64,000 nucleotides of DNA, from NCBI GenBank assembly GCA_963783175.1, contig CAWANG010000044.1, positions 1 to 64,000 on the forward strand, given 5' to 3'. The translations under genes and the position numbers were made by a program. Each line of letters opens with the position of its first letter. Within the stretch, counting starts at the first letter, position 1. The notes beneath the pieces were generated by a model. The model was not told where the DNA came from. It ran no database searches and was given only the letters and a program-made list of their open reading frames with translations. The stretch comes from Roseiarcus sp963783175 (GTDB lineage: Bacteria; Pseudomonadota; Alphaproteobacteria; Rhizobiales; Beijerinckiaceae). Shown piece by piece: positions 34,315 through 43,512 of the stretch.

Positions 34315-35052
34315 ATGCGTGGTAGCGGAAGTTGGGCTGCACTGATGGCCGCGTCGGCGCTGGCGGCATTCGTCAGCGCCTGCGCGGGCGTTCCGCGCGA
34401 CGCATCGCTGCCGATCGACGACCCGAACGAGCAATTCAACCGCAAAGTTCTCCAGGTCAATCAGGTGGTGCTCGACCCCGCCTCCAATGTTGTCAAGCAG
34501 GTGCCAGGACCAATTCGCGACCGGTTGGAAGATCTGGACGCGAACCTGAAGGAGCCGCGCGTCCTCGCGAATAACATCCTTCAGGGTCGCTTCAATGCCG
34601 CCGGGATCACCATTGGCCGCATCATCTTCAATACGACTTTCGGTCTTGGCGGATTGTTCGATGTCGCCGCGGCCGGCGGGCTCCCGCAACAGAGCGGCGA
34701 TTTCGGCCAGACCATGTTCGTCTACGGCGTCCCGGCCGGCACCTTTGTGGAGACGCCTTACTTTGGTCCCTCGACGCAGCGCGACTCGGTCGGCGGGGCG
34801 GTCGATACCGTGCTTGATCCGGTCGGCTGGGTCATGGGCGGGATTTTGATCGGCTGGCCGTGGTCGATTGGCTCGGGAGCCTTGGGCGCGACGGCGCATC
34901 TGGCCCAATGGAAGGAGGCCGAGAACGCCTCCATCGACTTCTATAGCTTCCTGCGCTCCGACTGGTATCAGACCCGTCGGGGCCAATTGCGCGAGGCCAT
35001 CGGCCTGCCTCCGGTGACCGAATCGCCGGCCACTGCCGGACCGACCCGGTAA
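34315..35052 (+). CDS. mlaA: MlaA (VacJ)-family outer-membrane lipoprotein
   Basis: 245 residues with a lipoprotein signal and lipobox F-V-S-A-C (acylated Cys23). The MlaA domain has P-N-E-Q-F-N-R-K-V (about residue 38), I-G-R-I-I-F-N-T-T-F-G-L-G-G-L-F-D-V-A and D-F-G-Q-T in mid-protein, and Y-F-G-P-S-T-Q-R-D-S. MlaA works with porins to extract phospholipids from the outer leaflet and hand them to MlaC. Here it sits about 200 bases after hpnN, beside the MlaC-like hpnM, so it likely forms a lipid-exchange set with hopanoid transport genes. The signature residues are those of the family. Confidence 0.9.
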   Translation: MRGSGSWAALMAASALAAFVSACAGVPRDASLPIDDPNEQFNRKVLQVNQVVLDPASNVVKQVPGPIRDRLEDLDANLKEPRVLANNILQGRFNAAGITIGRIIFNTTFGLGGLFDVAAAGGLPQQSGDFGQTMFVYGVPAGTFVETPYFGPSTQRDSVGGAVDTVLDPVGWVMGGILIGWPWSIGSGALGATAHLAQWKEAENASIDFYSFLRSDWYQTRRGQLREAIGLPPVTESPATAGPTR

Positions 35053-35063
35053 ATTCGCGGCGG

Positions 35064-35990
35064 TCATGAAGGCGCGGGACCGGCCTCATCCCCGCTCCGA
35101 CGCAGGAGATGACGTCCTTCGACCCACTGCCAGGCCACGAGGCCCGGCAGGCCCAAGGCCAATTCGCGGACCCTTTTGGACAAGGAAATCGCCAACGCGA
35201 TGTCCGCCGGCAATCCGAACAGGGCGCCAAACACCACGATGCCGCCCTCGAGCGCGCCTAACGCTCCCGGCACCATGAACGCCGCCGCGCGGACCCCGGA
35301 ACTGAGGCTTTCCAGGATGAACGCATCGGTCAGGCTGAGGGGTCTGCTGAGGAAATACATCACAAGCCAAATCTCGCCGGCACCGGCCGCGCAGCCAATG
35401 AGGCGCAACACGTTGGCGAGCAGGAAGGCCGAGCGGCGACGATATGTAACCATGACTGCCTCGTCGATCGCCGAAGCATGGCCGGCGAAGACGGAGAGCC
35501 ATTTCTCCGGCGCAACTCGGCGCGCCAGTCGGACGAACTGCGCAAACATGCTGTTGTGCTGGACGAGAACAAACGCGCCGATCGCTGCCGCAAACACCGC
35601 GACCCCGATCAACGTCGCCCGCGCCACCGCGCCCGCCGCATCGGCGTTCGGCCGGACAGCGAGCAAAGCCACCCCGGCCAGGACAAAGACGAGCTGCGTG
35701 CCTGCGCCGACCGTGACGTCGACGACCATGCTGGCCGCCGCCTGCGCGCCGGGAACGCCGCCCTTATGGGCGAGCCGCGCTGCGGCGATATCGCCGCCGA
35801 CCCCGGCGACCGGCAACAGCGAGGTGATCAATTCGCGGATCCAGCGGATCCACACAACGCCGCGAAAGCCGGGACGGCTCGACGCCGGCAACAGCTCGCG
35901 CCAAGAGAGCGCGTCGATCGACAAGGGCACGAGATGATAAAGCGTGATCGGCGCGAGCGACCAGCCAAGGACCAGCATGGCCGAGCCCAC
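35064..35990 (-). CDS. hpnL: Hopanoid-associated membrane protein HpnL
   Basis: 308 residues from GTG 35990, of the lysylphosphatidylglycerol-synthetase transmembrane-domain (UPF0104-like) family, with about seven helices. Family segments include G-V-G-G-D-I-A-A-A-R-L, L-L-A-N-V-L-R-L-I-G and V-P-G-A-L-G-A-L-E-G-G. HpnL is typical of hopanoid loci and may be a lipid flippase-like membrane protein. The same frame stays open another ~27 codons upstream, to about 36071, encoding an obvious hydrophobic helix (L-I-V-A-G-F-F-G-F-L-L-V-V-F), but without ATG/GTG. An ATG in another frame at 36074-36076 suggests either a rare start or an indel here. The true N-terminus is therefore uncertain. Confidence 0.85.
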   Translation of the reverse strand: MGSAMLVLGWSLAPITLYHLVPLSIDALSWRELLPASSRPGFRGVVWIRWIRELITSLLPVAGVGGDIAAARLAHKGGVPGAQAAASMVVDVTVGAGTQLVFVLAGVALLAVRPNADAAGAVARATLIGVAVFAAAIGAFVLVQHNSMFAQFVRLARRVAPEKWLSVFAGHASAIDEAVMVTYRRRSAFLLANVLRLIGCAAGAGEIWLVMYFLSRPLSLTDAFILESLSSGVRAAAFMVPGALGALEGGIVVFGALFGLPADIALAISLSKRVRELALGLPGLVAWQWVEGRHLLRRSGDEAGPAPS

Positions 35991-36206
35991 CTCAGCGGCG
36001 CCGCTGTCGATGATGAGAAAGACGACGAGCAGGAAACCGAAAAACCCAGCGACGATCAGCGATGTTGGAATGACATGGCTCCCTGTCCGGTCGCGGCTTG
36101 CCTTGAGGACTGTGCAGGACGACGATCGCGGCGCTCAATCGTCTATCAGCAATCGGCGTCGAGTTGGAGACAAGCGCGCCGCCGGTGATCCGGTCTCGTT
36201 CAATGC

Positions 36207-37430
36207 GTGGATTCCCGAACCGTCATGACCGCCGCGCCGATCCTTATCCTAGTCCCGGCGCCCCTCGCCGCGCTCGGCGGGGCGCGGGAGCCGAGTTGCG
36301 AACGCATGATTCTAGGGCTCAGTCTCATCCGGCGCGCGGTCATGGCTGCGCGGCGCGCCGGCTACGGACAGGTCTTTGTTCTGTCGGCGAACGCTGATTC
36401 GACGGACGGCGCGGCCAACGTTGCCGATTGGACCTGTCTCGCCGGGGCCCTCGCCGCCGCCGCCCCGCTTGTCATTGCGCCCGCGGCGATCCTGGCGGAG
36501 ACGGATTGGCTCGAACGGCTGGCGGAGGCGCGGATCGAACCGGCCGCCTGGGCGGCGATCCCGAACCGGATCGTCTTGGTCGCACACGGATCGGCCTCCG
36601 GCGCGCTCGATGCGCTCGATGAGAAAGGCGGCGCGCGCGACCTGATCGCGGTCGAGAGCCGGCTCGCCCGACGGTTCGGCCCGCCGGCGGCGATTCCCGC
36701 AGCGATCGATCCAATTGTCGTGGAGGCGCAGGCGGACGTTCGCGTCGCCGAGCGGCGGCTCATGCGGGCGCTGGTCAAAGACACCGACGGGTTCATGGCC
36801 CGTCACGTCGAGCGGCCGATCTCGTTGCAGATCTCACGCCTCCTCGCGCCGACCGCGATCACGCCGAACCAGATGAGCGTAATTTCGATCGTGGTCGGCA
36901 TTTGCGGCGCGCCTTTTTTCCTGTCCCAGCGCGCCTCCCTTCAAACCGTCGGCGCCCTGCTGTTTCTTGCCCATTCGATCCTGGACGGGTGCGACGGCGA
37001 ACTGGCCAGGCTGAAATTTGAGGAATCGCGATGGGGCGGGGTTCTCGACTTCTGGGGCGACAATGTCGTTCACGCCGTGATCTTCGCCTGCATGGCGATC
37101 GGCTGGAGCCTGTCCGCCGCCGCTCTGTGGCCGCTATCGCTCGGGGCGGCGGCGGTTCTTGGGGCGCTGGGGTCGGCGGGCCTTGTTTACTGGCGGCTTA
37201 TGCGCGTCAAGGTCGACGGGGGGGCGCTGTTCACCTCGGTTTCGGCTGAGCCCGGGCGCCCACTGGCGCGGGCGCTCGACTCCGCGTCGCGCCGCGATTT
37301 CATCTATCTCGTGCTCCTCCTGGCGCTCGCCGGAAGGTCGCAATGGTTTCTGCTCCTGGCCGCGCTGGGCGCGCCGATCTATTTTTGCCTCTTGCTGTTC
37401 CTTGCGGCGCGCGAGCGGTCCGTCGCCTGA
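36207..37430 (+). CDS. CDP-alcohol phosphatidyltransferase with N-terminal nucleotidyltransferase-like domain
   Basis: 407 residues. About residues 1-180 resemble a degenerate MobA-like nucleotidyltransferase, lacking a clear G-x-G-T-R...K-P loop. The C-terminal half is a membrane CDP-alcohol phosphatidyltransferase with the full signature D-G-C-D-G-E-L-A-R, then G-V-L-D-F-W-G-D (aspartates of the D-x2-D-G-x2-A-R-x8-G-x3-D-x3-D motif), plus a conserved entry segment S-R-L-L-A-P-T-A-I-T-P-N-Q. This two-domain layout is that of archaeal bifunctional inositol-1-phosphate cytidylyltransferase/di-myo-inositol-phosphate-phosphate synthases. The enzyme would move a phospho-alcohol from CDP to an acceptor. 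It is convergent with the ino1 operon; its last 52 bases overlap the oxidoreductase gene. Confidence 0.85.
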   Translation: MDSRTVMTAAPILILVPAPLAALGGAREPSCERMILGLSLIRRAVMAARRAGYGQVFVLSANADSTDGAANVADWTCLAGALAAAAPLVIAPAAILAETDWLERLAEARIEPAAWAAIPNRIVLVAHGSASGALDALDEKGGARDLIAVESRLARRFGPPAAIPAAIDPIVVEAQADVRVAERRLMRALVKDTDGFMARHVERPISLQISRLLAPTAITPNQMSVISIVVGICGAPFFLSQRASLQTVGALLFLAHSILDGCDGELARLKFEESRWGGVLDFWGDNVVHAVIFACMAIGWSLSAAALWPLSLGAAAVLGALGSAGLVYWRLMRVKVDGGALFTSVSAEPGRPLARALDSASRRDFIYLVLLLALAGRSQWFLLLAALGAPIYFCLLLFLAARERSVA

Positions 37431-38455
37431 TCGGAGAGCGCGAGCCAGGCGCCGCCGGCGGCGCTTGACCGCTGCGCGGCGTCGATCAATCGGGCGCATA
37501 AAAGCGCCTCTTCAAGATTGCCTTTGCCGGCGCCCAACGTCGCAGCGAGAAAATCGGCGGCCACGCCGCCGAACCAGTCAGGATGGTGCGACCCTTCGGC
37601 CAGGGAGGGCGACGGCCAGCCGCGCTCCTGCCAATTTGATCTGAGAATGACAGAGTCGCCGCTGAGGTGGATTTGGCCCTCCTCGCCGGCGATCTCGATC
37701 GTGTTGGAGCGTTCGTCGGCGGCCCAGGTCAGGAAGACGTGGCTCAGGCCAGAGGCCGTCTCCAAGTCGAGAGCCGCGGTGTCTTCGAGCGGCTGGTCGT
37801 GGAAGCGGCGCGTCTCGAGCCGCGCCGAGACGCTGCGGGGAACGCCAGCCCAACGGGTGACGCAGTATAGAGCATGCCAACCGTGATCGAAGAGGACGCC
37901 GCCGCCCGCGAGCTTCGGATCGACGCGCCAGTTGGCGACCCCGGGCGCGCTGACGGCGGTCGCCGGCTGAGTCCTGAGCGTCCGCCAGCGCACGGATCGG
38001 ACGGCGCCGATCGCGCCGTCGTCGATCAGCGCCGAGATCTTGAGGCAAATCGGCGCCTTAAGCCAGTTGTGCACGGTGTGCAGGACGCGCCCGGCGCGAG
38101 CGGCGGCCGAGGCCAAGCGCGTGGCGTCGTCCACCTGGGTGACCAGCGGCTTTTCGCTCAGCACATGGAGGTCCGCGTCGAGCGCACGCCCGATCAGCGC
38201 CGCATGGGCGCCCGGCGGCGCGCAGATGTCGACGAAGTCGAGCCCTTCACGCAAGAGCAGATCGTCGAACGTGTCGTGCCAGCGGCCGTCGGGACAGGCG
38301 GCGAGAAACGCCTCCCGGCGCGACGCCGTGGCGTCGGTCGCGGCGACAATTCGAACATCGTCGCGCGAGCGCCAGCCGGGCATGTGGCCATTTGCCGCGA
38401 CATTGCCGAAGCCGATGAACGCGCCCCTCAGCACGGCCCTCGCCGCCTCAGTCAA
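37379..38455 (-). CDS. Gfo/Idh/MocA-family oxidoreductase
   Basis: 358 residues. N-terminal NAD(P)-binding G-F-G-N-V-A-A-N-G-H near residue 15, the E-K-P motif in L-S-E-K-P-L-V (about 97), and the C-terminal region with G-G-G-V-L-F-D-H-G-W-H (about 187-197), where the family's catalytic His usually lies. Members oxidise or reduce sugars and inositols. Its ATG overlaps the aminotransferase end by 8 bases, as the last gene of the minus operon beginning with ino1, so oxidation of an inositol hydroxyl to a ketone for the adjacent aminotransferase is an attractive but untested reading. The final ~50 bases overlap the convergent CDP-alcohol gene. Confidence 0.85.
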   Translation of the reverse strand: MTEAARAVLRGAFIGFGNVAANGHMPGWRSRDDVRIVAATDATASRREAFLAACPDGRWHDTFDDLLLREGLDFVDICAPPGAHAALIGRALDADLHVLSEKPLVTQVDDATRLASAAARAGRVLHTVHNWLKAPICLKISALIDDGAIGAVRSVRWRTLRTQPATAVSAPGVANWRVDPKLAGGGVLFDHGWHALYCVTRWAGVPRSVSARLETRRFHDQPLEDTAALDLETASGLSHVFLTWAADERSNTIEIAGEEGQIHLSGDSVILRSNWQERGWPSPSLAEGSHHPDWFGGVAADFLAATLGAGKGNLEEALLCARLIDAAQRSSAAGGAWLALSDQATDRSRAARNSKRQK

Positions 38456-39851
38456 GCCCGAACCGGCGCGCGATGGCGGCGAAGGACTGATCGAGGATGT
38501 CGACCCCGCGCAAAGCTTCGTCTTCCGTGATCACCAGCGGCGGATTGATGCGGATGACGCTCGAATAGGACATGGTGACGAGGCCGCGCTCGAGCGCCTC
38601 GTGGAAGAGCGCGCGGGTGATTGTCTTGTCGAGCGGCGCTTTGGTCTTGCGATCGGCGACCATGTCGACGCCGATCATCAGACCGCGGCCCCTGACGTCG
38701 CCGATGAAGCGGTATTTGTCCTGAAGGCGCTTCAGCGCATCGAGCATCCTCGCGCCAACGCGGGCCGAGTTCTCGACCAGCTTCTCGTCGAGGATGGCCT
38801 CGACGGCGCCGAGGCCGGCTGCGGCGGCCAGCGGGTTGCCGCCGTAGCTCGACGAACTCCCGCTCGGCTCTCCGAACGGCTTGGCGGACATGCGCTCAAG
38901 CGACGAAGCGACGGCGCTCAACGGGAAGCCGCCGCCCATGCCTTTGCCGATCGTCATGATGTCGGGCTTGAGGCCAAACTGGTCGGAGGCCCACACTGTC
39001 CCGGTGCGGCCGAAGCCGGTCAGGATTTCGTCGACGATCAGAAGCGCGCCGCATTCGTCGGCGATCTCGCGCACCGCGTGAATGAAGTCGTCGGGCGGGA
39101 CGACGTTGCCCGCCGTGCCCTGCATCGGCTCGACAATGATCGCCGCGACCTCGGCCTGCGTATCGTTCTTGATCACGTTGCGCAGATGCTCGGCGCAGGC
39201 GAGGCCGCAGGAAGGATATTCAAGCTTCCACGGGCAGCGGTAGCAGTTGGCGTAAGGCGAAAGGTGCATGCCTGGCGGGAACGGGCCCTGGTGATTGCGA
39301 TAGCCGCCGCCGAGAAGGCCGATGACGCCCGCGGTCTTGCCGTGGTAGCCGCCCCAGAAGCCGACGAATTCGAATTTCTTGCTGATCGACTTGGCAAGCC
39401 GGAAAGCGGCCTCGACCGCCTCCGCCCCGCCCGAGAAGAGTTGGAGATGGGTAACGCCTTCCGGCAGCAGCGAGCTCACAAGGTTGAGAAAGCGGGCGCG
39501 GGTCTCGGTCGCGAAGCTGCCGAAGGTGACGCGATCGAGCTGCTCCTTGAGACGCTTGACGTAGTGAGGATGGCAATGGCCGAGACTGCCGACGGCGATG
39601 CCGGCGATGAAGTCAAGATACTCGTTGCCGTCGACGTCGGTAATGGTGCAACCGCGGGCGTGGTCGACGACGATTTGCGAGTAGAGCGCGATCGACTGCA
39701 GGCCAGGCGCCATGGCTTGGGCCTCGCGGTCGAAAATCGCCTTGGATTTTGGACCAGGCACGGCGCGGCGCGGATAGTCGCGGGCTGGCGCGGTTGAGGC
39801 GTTTCGGGAAGGGACATCGTTCAAGGGATCAATTCCTCGTCGAGGCGACAA
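38448..39851 (-). CDS. Class-III pyridoxal-phosphate aminotransferase
   Basis: 467 residues from ATG 39851, or 458 from TTG 39824, which has GAGGAA eight bases before it and may be the true start. Class-III features are present: G-G-A-E-A-V-E-A-A-F-R-L (about 140), I-V-D-E-I-L-T-G-F-G-R-T-G (cofactor Asp), and I-G-K-G-M-G-G-G-F-P with the PLP lysine. It transfers an amino group to an aldehyde or ketone. Two readings exist: HpnO, the aminotransferase that makes aminobacteriohopanetriol, or an enzyme aminating a keto-inositol made by the neighbouring oxidoreductase. The local operon favours the second, the hopanoid setting the first. Sequence alone does not decide. Confidence 0.85.
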   Translation of the reverse strand: MSPRRGIDPLNDVPSRNASTAPARDYPRRAVPGPKSKAIFDREAQAMAPGLQSIALYSQIVVDHARGCTITDVDGNEYLDFIAGIAVGSLGHCHPHYVKRLKEQLDRVTFGSFATETRARFLNLVSSLLPEGVTHLQLFSGGAEAVEAAFRLAKSISKKFEFVGFWGGYHGKTAGVIGLLGGGYRNHQGPFPPGMHLSPYANCYRCPWKLEYPSCGLACAEHLRNVIKNDTQAEVAAIIVEPMQGTAGNVVPPDDFIHAVREIADECGALLIVDEILTGFGRTGTVWASDQFGLKPDIMTIGKGMGGGFPLSAVASSLERMSAKPFGEPSGSSSSYGGNPLAAAAGLGAVEAILDEKLVENSARVGARMLDALKRLQDKYRFIGDVRGRGLMIGVDMVADRKTKAPLDKTITRALFHEALERGLVTMSYSSVIRINPPLVITEDEALRGVDILDQSFAAIARRFGLD

Positions 39852-40680
39852 TGCGCGGGCGCCGCCGGAAGCGCTCGCTTAGGCAGTCCGCGATCGCCTG
39901 TGCGGCCTGATCGCGGTAAAGCGCGTAGCTCGGCCACGCATTGAGGTCGATGATCATCGGTTCGCCGTTGGCCTGGATGATCGCATCGCCGCCGAAAATC
40001 TCGAGCCCGAGCGCCGCGGCGGCGTCGAGGGTGGCCTCGTGGAGGCGGGCCGCGTCGAACGGATGGCCCAGCATGCCTTTGTCGCGATGATAGAACCATT
40101 GGAACCAGTTGGCGTCCGCTGGACCGGCGCTGTTTCTGACCCCGTAGAATTTGACCAGATCGCCCGCCACGTGCTCCTGGGCGACGATAAAGGGTATGCC
40201 CCGCTCGGCGAATTGGCGCAACGCCTGGCGCCAGCCCGCCTCCGACGCGACATACATGACATCGTCTGGCTGCGTCGCGTGGAAATCGTAGCGCTTGACC
40301 CACATGTGGTCGGCCGGCCGCGGCTTCATGGCGTCGGTGGCGACGATCCGGCTGAGTGGCGCCGACACGTGGCGTTGCGCGAACCGCTCGACCATTCGGT
40401 GGCGGTACGTGTTGCGAATCGCGGCTGGCGAATTGATGACGATCGACCCTGCTTTCTCCATGGCCGCGAGCCGATCAAGAATTGTCCCACGCTCGCACAT
40501 CGCAAACACGTTAGCCGAAGGCGTTTCGACGAGGTCTTCGGCGGCGATGAGCTCGACGTGGAAGCCCCGCTCCGCCAGGACCCCGCCGACGCGCTCCAGG
40601 ATCGCGGCGTCGTCGTCGATCCGTCCGGGCGAGTGCGCCGCCTCGCGGTAGACTCCCCAACAGGTCATGGCTGCGCTCAT
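39829..40680 (-). CDS. ATP-grasp enzyme of unknown substrate
   Basis: 283 residues. The ATP-grasp fold is recognisable by the W-V-K-R-Y-D strand (about 128), the V-A-Q-E-H-V-A-G-D-L-V-K-F-Y segment (about 186-199), and the C-terminal G-G-D-A-I-I and I-I-D-L-N-A-W-P-S, with Asp/Asn metal-binding positions. RimK-like carboxylate-amine ligases and inositol-phosphate kinases share this fold, so it could ligate an amino acid or phosphorylate. It overlaps the nucleotidyltransferase start by 4 bases and the aminotransferase by 23 (or is 4 bases apart with the TTG start). Coupled to an aminotransferase, a ligase attaching something to the new amine is plausible. Confidence 0.7.
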   Translation of the reverse strand: MSAAMTCWGVYREAAHSPGRIDDDAAILERVGGVLAERGFHVELIAAEDLVETPSANVFAMCERGTILDRLAAMEKAGSIVINSPAAIRNTYRHRMVERFAQRHVSAPLSRIVATDAMKPRPADHMWVKRYDFHATQPDDVMYVASEAGWRQALRQFAERGIPFIVAQEHVAGDLVKFYGVRNSAGPADANWFQWFYHRDKGMLGHPFDAARLHEATLDAAAALGLEIFGGDAIIQANGEPMIIDLNAWPSYALYRDQAAQAIADCLSERFRRRPRIVASTRN

Positions 40681-41399
40681 TCGCCGGCGCTCTCATGCTG
40701 ATTGCGGAATCCCGCCAATTCGGCTGCTTCGACATCGTGGGCGCGGTCGATGTCGAACACCAGCGGCAGGACGATGCCGTAAACCTTCTGGCGCGAGTCA
40801 ACCAGCCATTTCAGATAGTCGCGCAACCTTGCAAAGCCGGCCGCAGGCCTTGCGGCGCCATGTGCCGGCAGCCAGTAGAGGCCGGCCGTGACGTGGCTGC
40901 CGCTATCGCCGAGGCGGAGGATGCGGTTATCCGAACCGTCCAGCGTCGCCCATAGTGGATTGTCGTCATCCACATGGCCAGTCAGGCCGAGCACGACCGC
41001 GTCCCGCGGAAAGCTTGCGGCCAAGCGCGCAAAACGGCGGAAGTCGGCAACCGGCAGGATCGAGTCGACCGTCGTGATCAAGGCCGGCGAATGGGCCAGC
41101 CGCGCGACGACCAGCTGAAAGCTCGCGAATGACGATGGGGTCGTGCGCACGATCACGTCGAGATCGAAGTCCTGATTGTGGGCGGCGAGCCATTGCCGGC
41201 AATCGTCGCTCTCCTCGTTGATGATGACCGTCACCCGGCGAATGCCGACGGCGCGAAAGCGATCGAGGGTGTGCTGGATCAGGGGCCGGCTGCCGACCAG
41301 CGTCATCGGCTTGCTCGCGTGATAGCCGTCGGCTCGGAGCCGGGTCCCATGTCCGGCGGCGATGATTCCGCCGCGAAGGCTTTTGGAGGCGCCGGTCAT
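40677..41399 (-). CDS. Nucleotidyltransferase (NTP_transferase family)
   Basis: 240 residues from ATG 41399. The G-x-G-T-R...K-P motif is intact as A-A-G-H-G-T-R-L then S-K-P-M (residues ~14-27), and the metal Asp region is T-T-V-D-S-I-L-P (about 110). Such enzymes make NDP-sugars or CDP-alcohols from a phosphate and an NTP. Next to ino1 and the CDP-alcohol phosphatidyltransferase, whose own nucleotidyltransferase domain looks degenerate, it is the likely source of a CDP-linked inositol or derivative. It overlaps the HAD gene (ATGA, 41396-41399) and the ATP-grasp gene by 4 bases, so it is strongly coupled. Confidence 0.85.
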   Translation of the reverse strand: MTGASKSLRGGIIAAGHGTRLRADGYHASKPMTLVGSRPLIQHTLDRFRAVGIRRVTVIINEESDDCRQWLAAHNQDFDLDVIVRTTPSSFASFQLVVARLAHSPALITTVDSILPVADFRRFARLAASFPRDAVVLGLTGHVDDDNPLWATLDGSDNRILRLGDSGSHVTAGLYWLPAHGAARPAAGFARLRDYLKWLVDSRQKVYGIVLPLVFDIDRAHDVEAAELAGFRNQHESAGE

Positions 41400-42115
41400 T
41401 TGAGGACATTCAGGAGATCGGGCAGCCGGGTCACGGCGGCGAGAACCAGCGGGGTCGTCGTCGTCCGGTCGACGTCGGCCTGGACCTCTTCGGGCGCGAT
41501 CCATATGAAGCCCATGCCTGCGCGCCGCGCGCCCTCGCAGTCGCGGCGCAGCGAATCGCCGATGAACAGCGTCGTCTCCGGCGCCGCGTGCAGCGTCTCG
41601 AATGCAGCGCGGAAAATTGCGGGGTCGGGCTTCTCCGCGCCGACGCAGCAGCTATCCGTCGTGACCCCGAAAAGGGGAGCGAGACCCGAACTCCGGCACA
41701 CCGCTTCCAGATTGCCATAGAAGTTCGACACCACACCCATCCGGTAGCGCTCGCCCAACGCTTCGAGCACCGGCCGATTGCGGGCGAAAATGGCGGACAT
41801 GTCGCTCAGGAAACGCGCCGCAACGCGCCGGCCGCGATCACAGCCGCTGCGGTCCTCGGCGATCCCTGCCCGACCACCCAACTTGCCCTCGAGGTTGGCG
41901 GCCAATGCGTGGACCGTCTCGGTGAGACCGGCCGCGACCGGGAGCGAGCCGACGAGCGGATCGTCGGCGGCGAAGAAGGCCGGCGCGAACGCTTCGGCGG
42001 TCATATCGAGTCCCTCGGCCTGATAAAGGGCGTGGAAGCGCTCCTTCCACGCCACGCCGTCAGCGTCGAGCGTGCCGCCGAAGTCGAAGAGCAGCGTTTC
42101 GATCGCCGCCATCAT
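41396..42115 (-). CDS. HAD-superfamily protein with altered motif I
   Basis: 239 residues from ATG 42115; an upstream frame extension to 42286 has no family features and is rejected. Motif I is L-L-F-D-F-G-G-T-L-D near residue 12: the nucleophile Asp is present, but the second Asp of D-x-D is Gly. Motif II (V-V-S-N-F-Y) and motif III/IV (E-K-P-D-P-A-I-F then F-I-G-D-S-L) are normal. The missing acid/base Asp suggests altered catalysis, though active HADs with other residues at this position exist. It lies 47 bases after ino1 and overlaps the nucleotidyltransferase by 4 bases. An inositol-phosphate phosphatase is one guess. Confidence 0.8.
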   Translation of the reverse strand: MMAAIETLLFDFGGTLDADGVAWKERFHALYQAEGLDMTAEAFAPAFFAADDPLVGSLPVAAGLTETVHALAANLEGKLGGRAGIAEDRSGCDRGRRVAARFLSDMSAIFARNRPVLEALGERYRMGVVSNFYGNLEAVCRSSGLAPLFGVTTDSCCVGAEKPDPAIFRAAFETLHAAPETTLFIGDSLRRDCEGARRAGMGFIWIAPEEVQADVDRTTTTPLVLAAVTRLPDLLNVLK

Positions 42116-42162
42116 AGAAGCCAATCGCCGGACTTGGCGCAGCCGATCGCGCCGCCAGCCGG

Positions 42163-43314
<1,152 letters not shown>

Positions 43315-43442
43315 GCGAATGAACATTCCCCACAACGTGCGAGTTGTTCGTCGAACCTGCGAAAACGACGGAAACGAAACAACCCTACTTTTATGTCCTT
43401 TACGTTCCTGTCAGAAGATTTCCGACAAGGGCGAAGGCACCT

Positions 43443-43470
43443 AACATATATTATTACGGATTGACGACAA
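43443..43470 (-). promoter_or_regulatory. Candidate promoter of the ino1 operon
   Basis: On the minus strand TTGTCG (43470-43465), 16 bases, then TATGTT (43448-43443) resembles a -35/-10 pair, about 130 bases upstream of ino1. The -10 box is weak. Read-through from the shc operon upstream is an alternative source of transcription. Confidence 0.35.
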
Positions 43471-43512
43471 GTCGTTCGCCCGGCCAGACAGGGGGCGCGG
43501 CCAGCGACCCGA

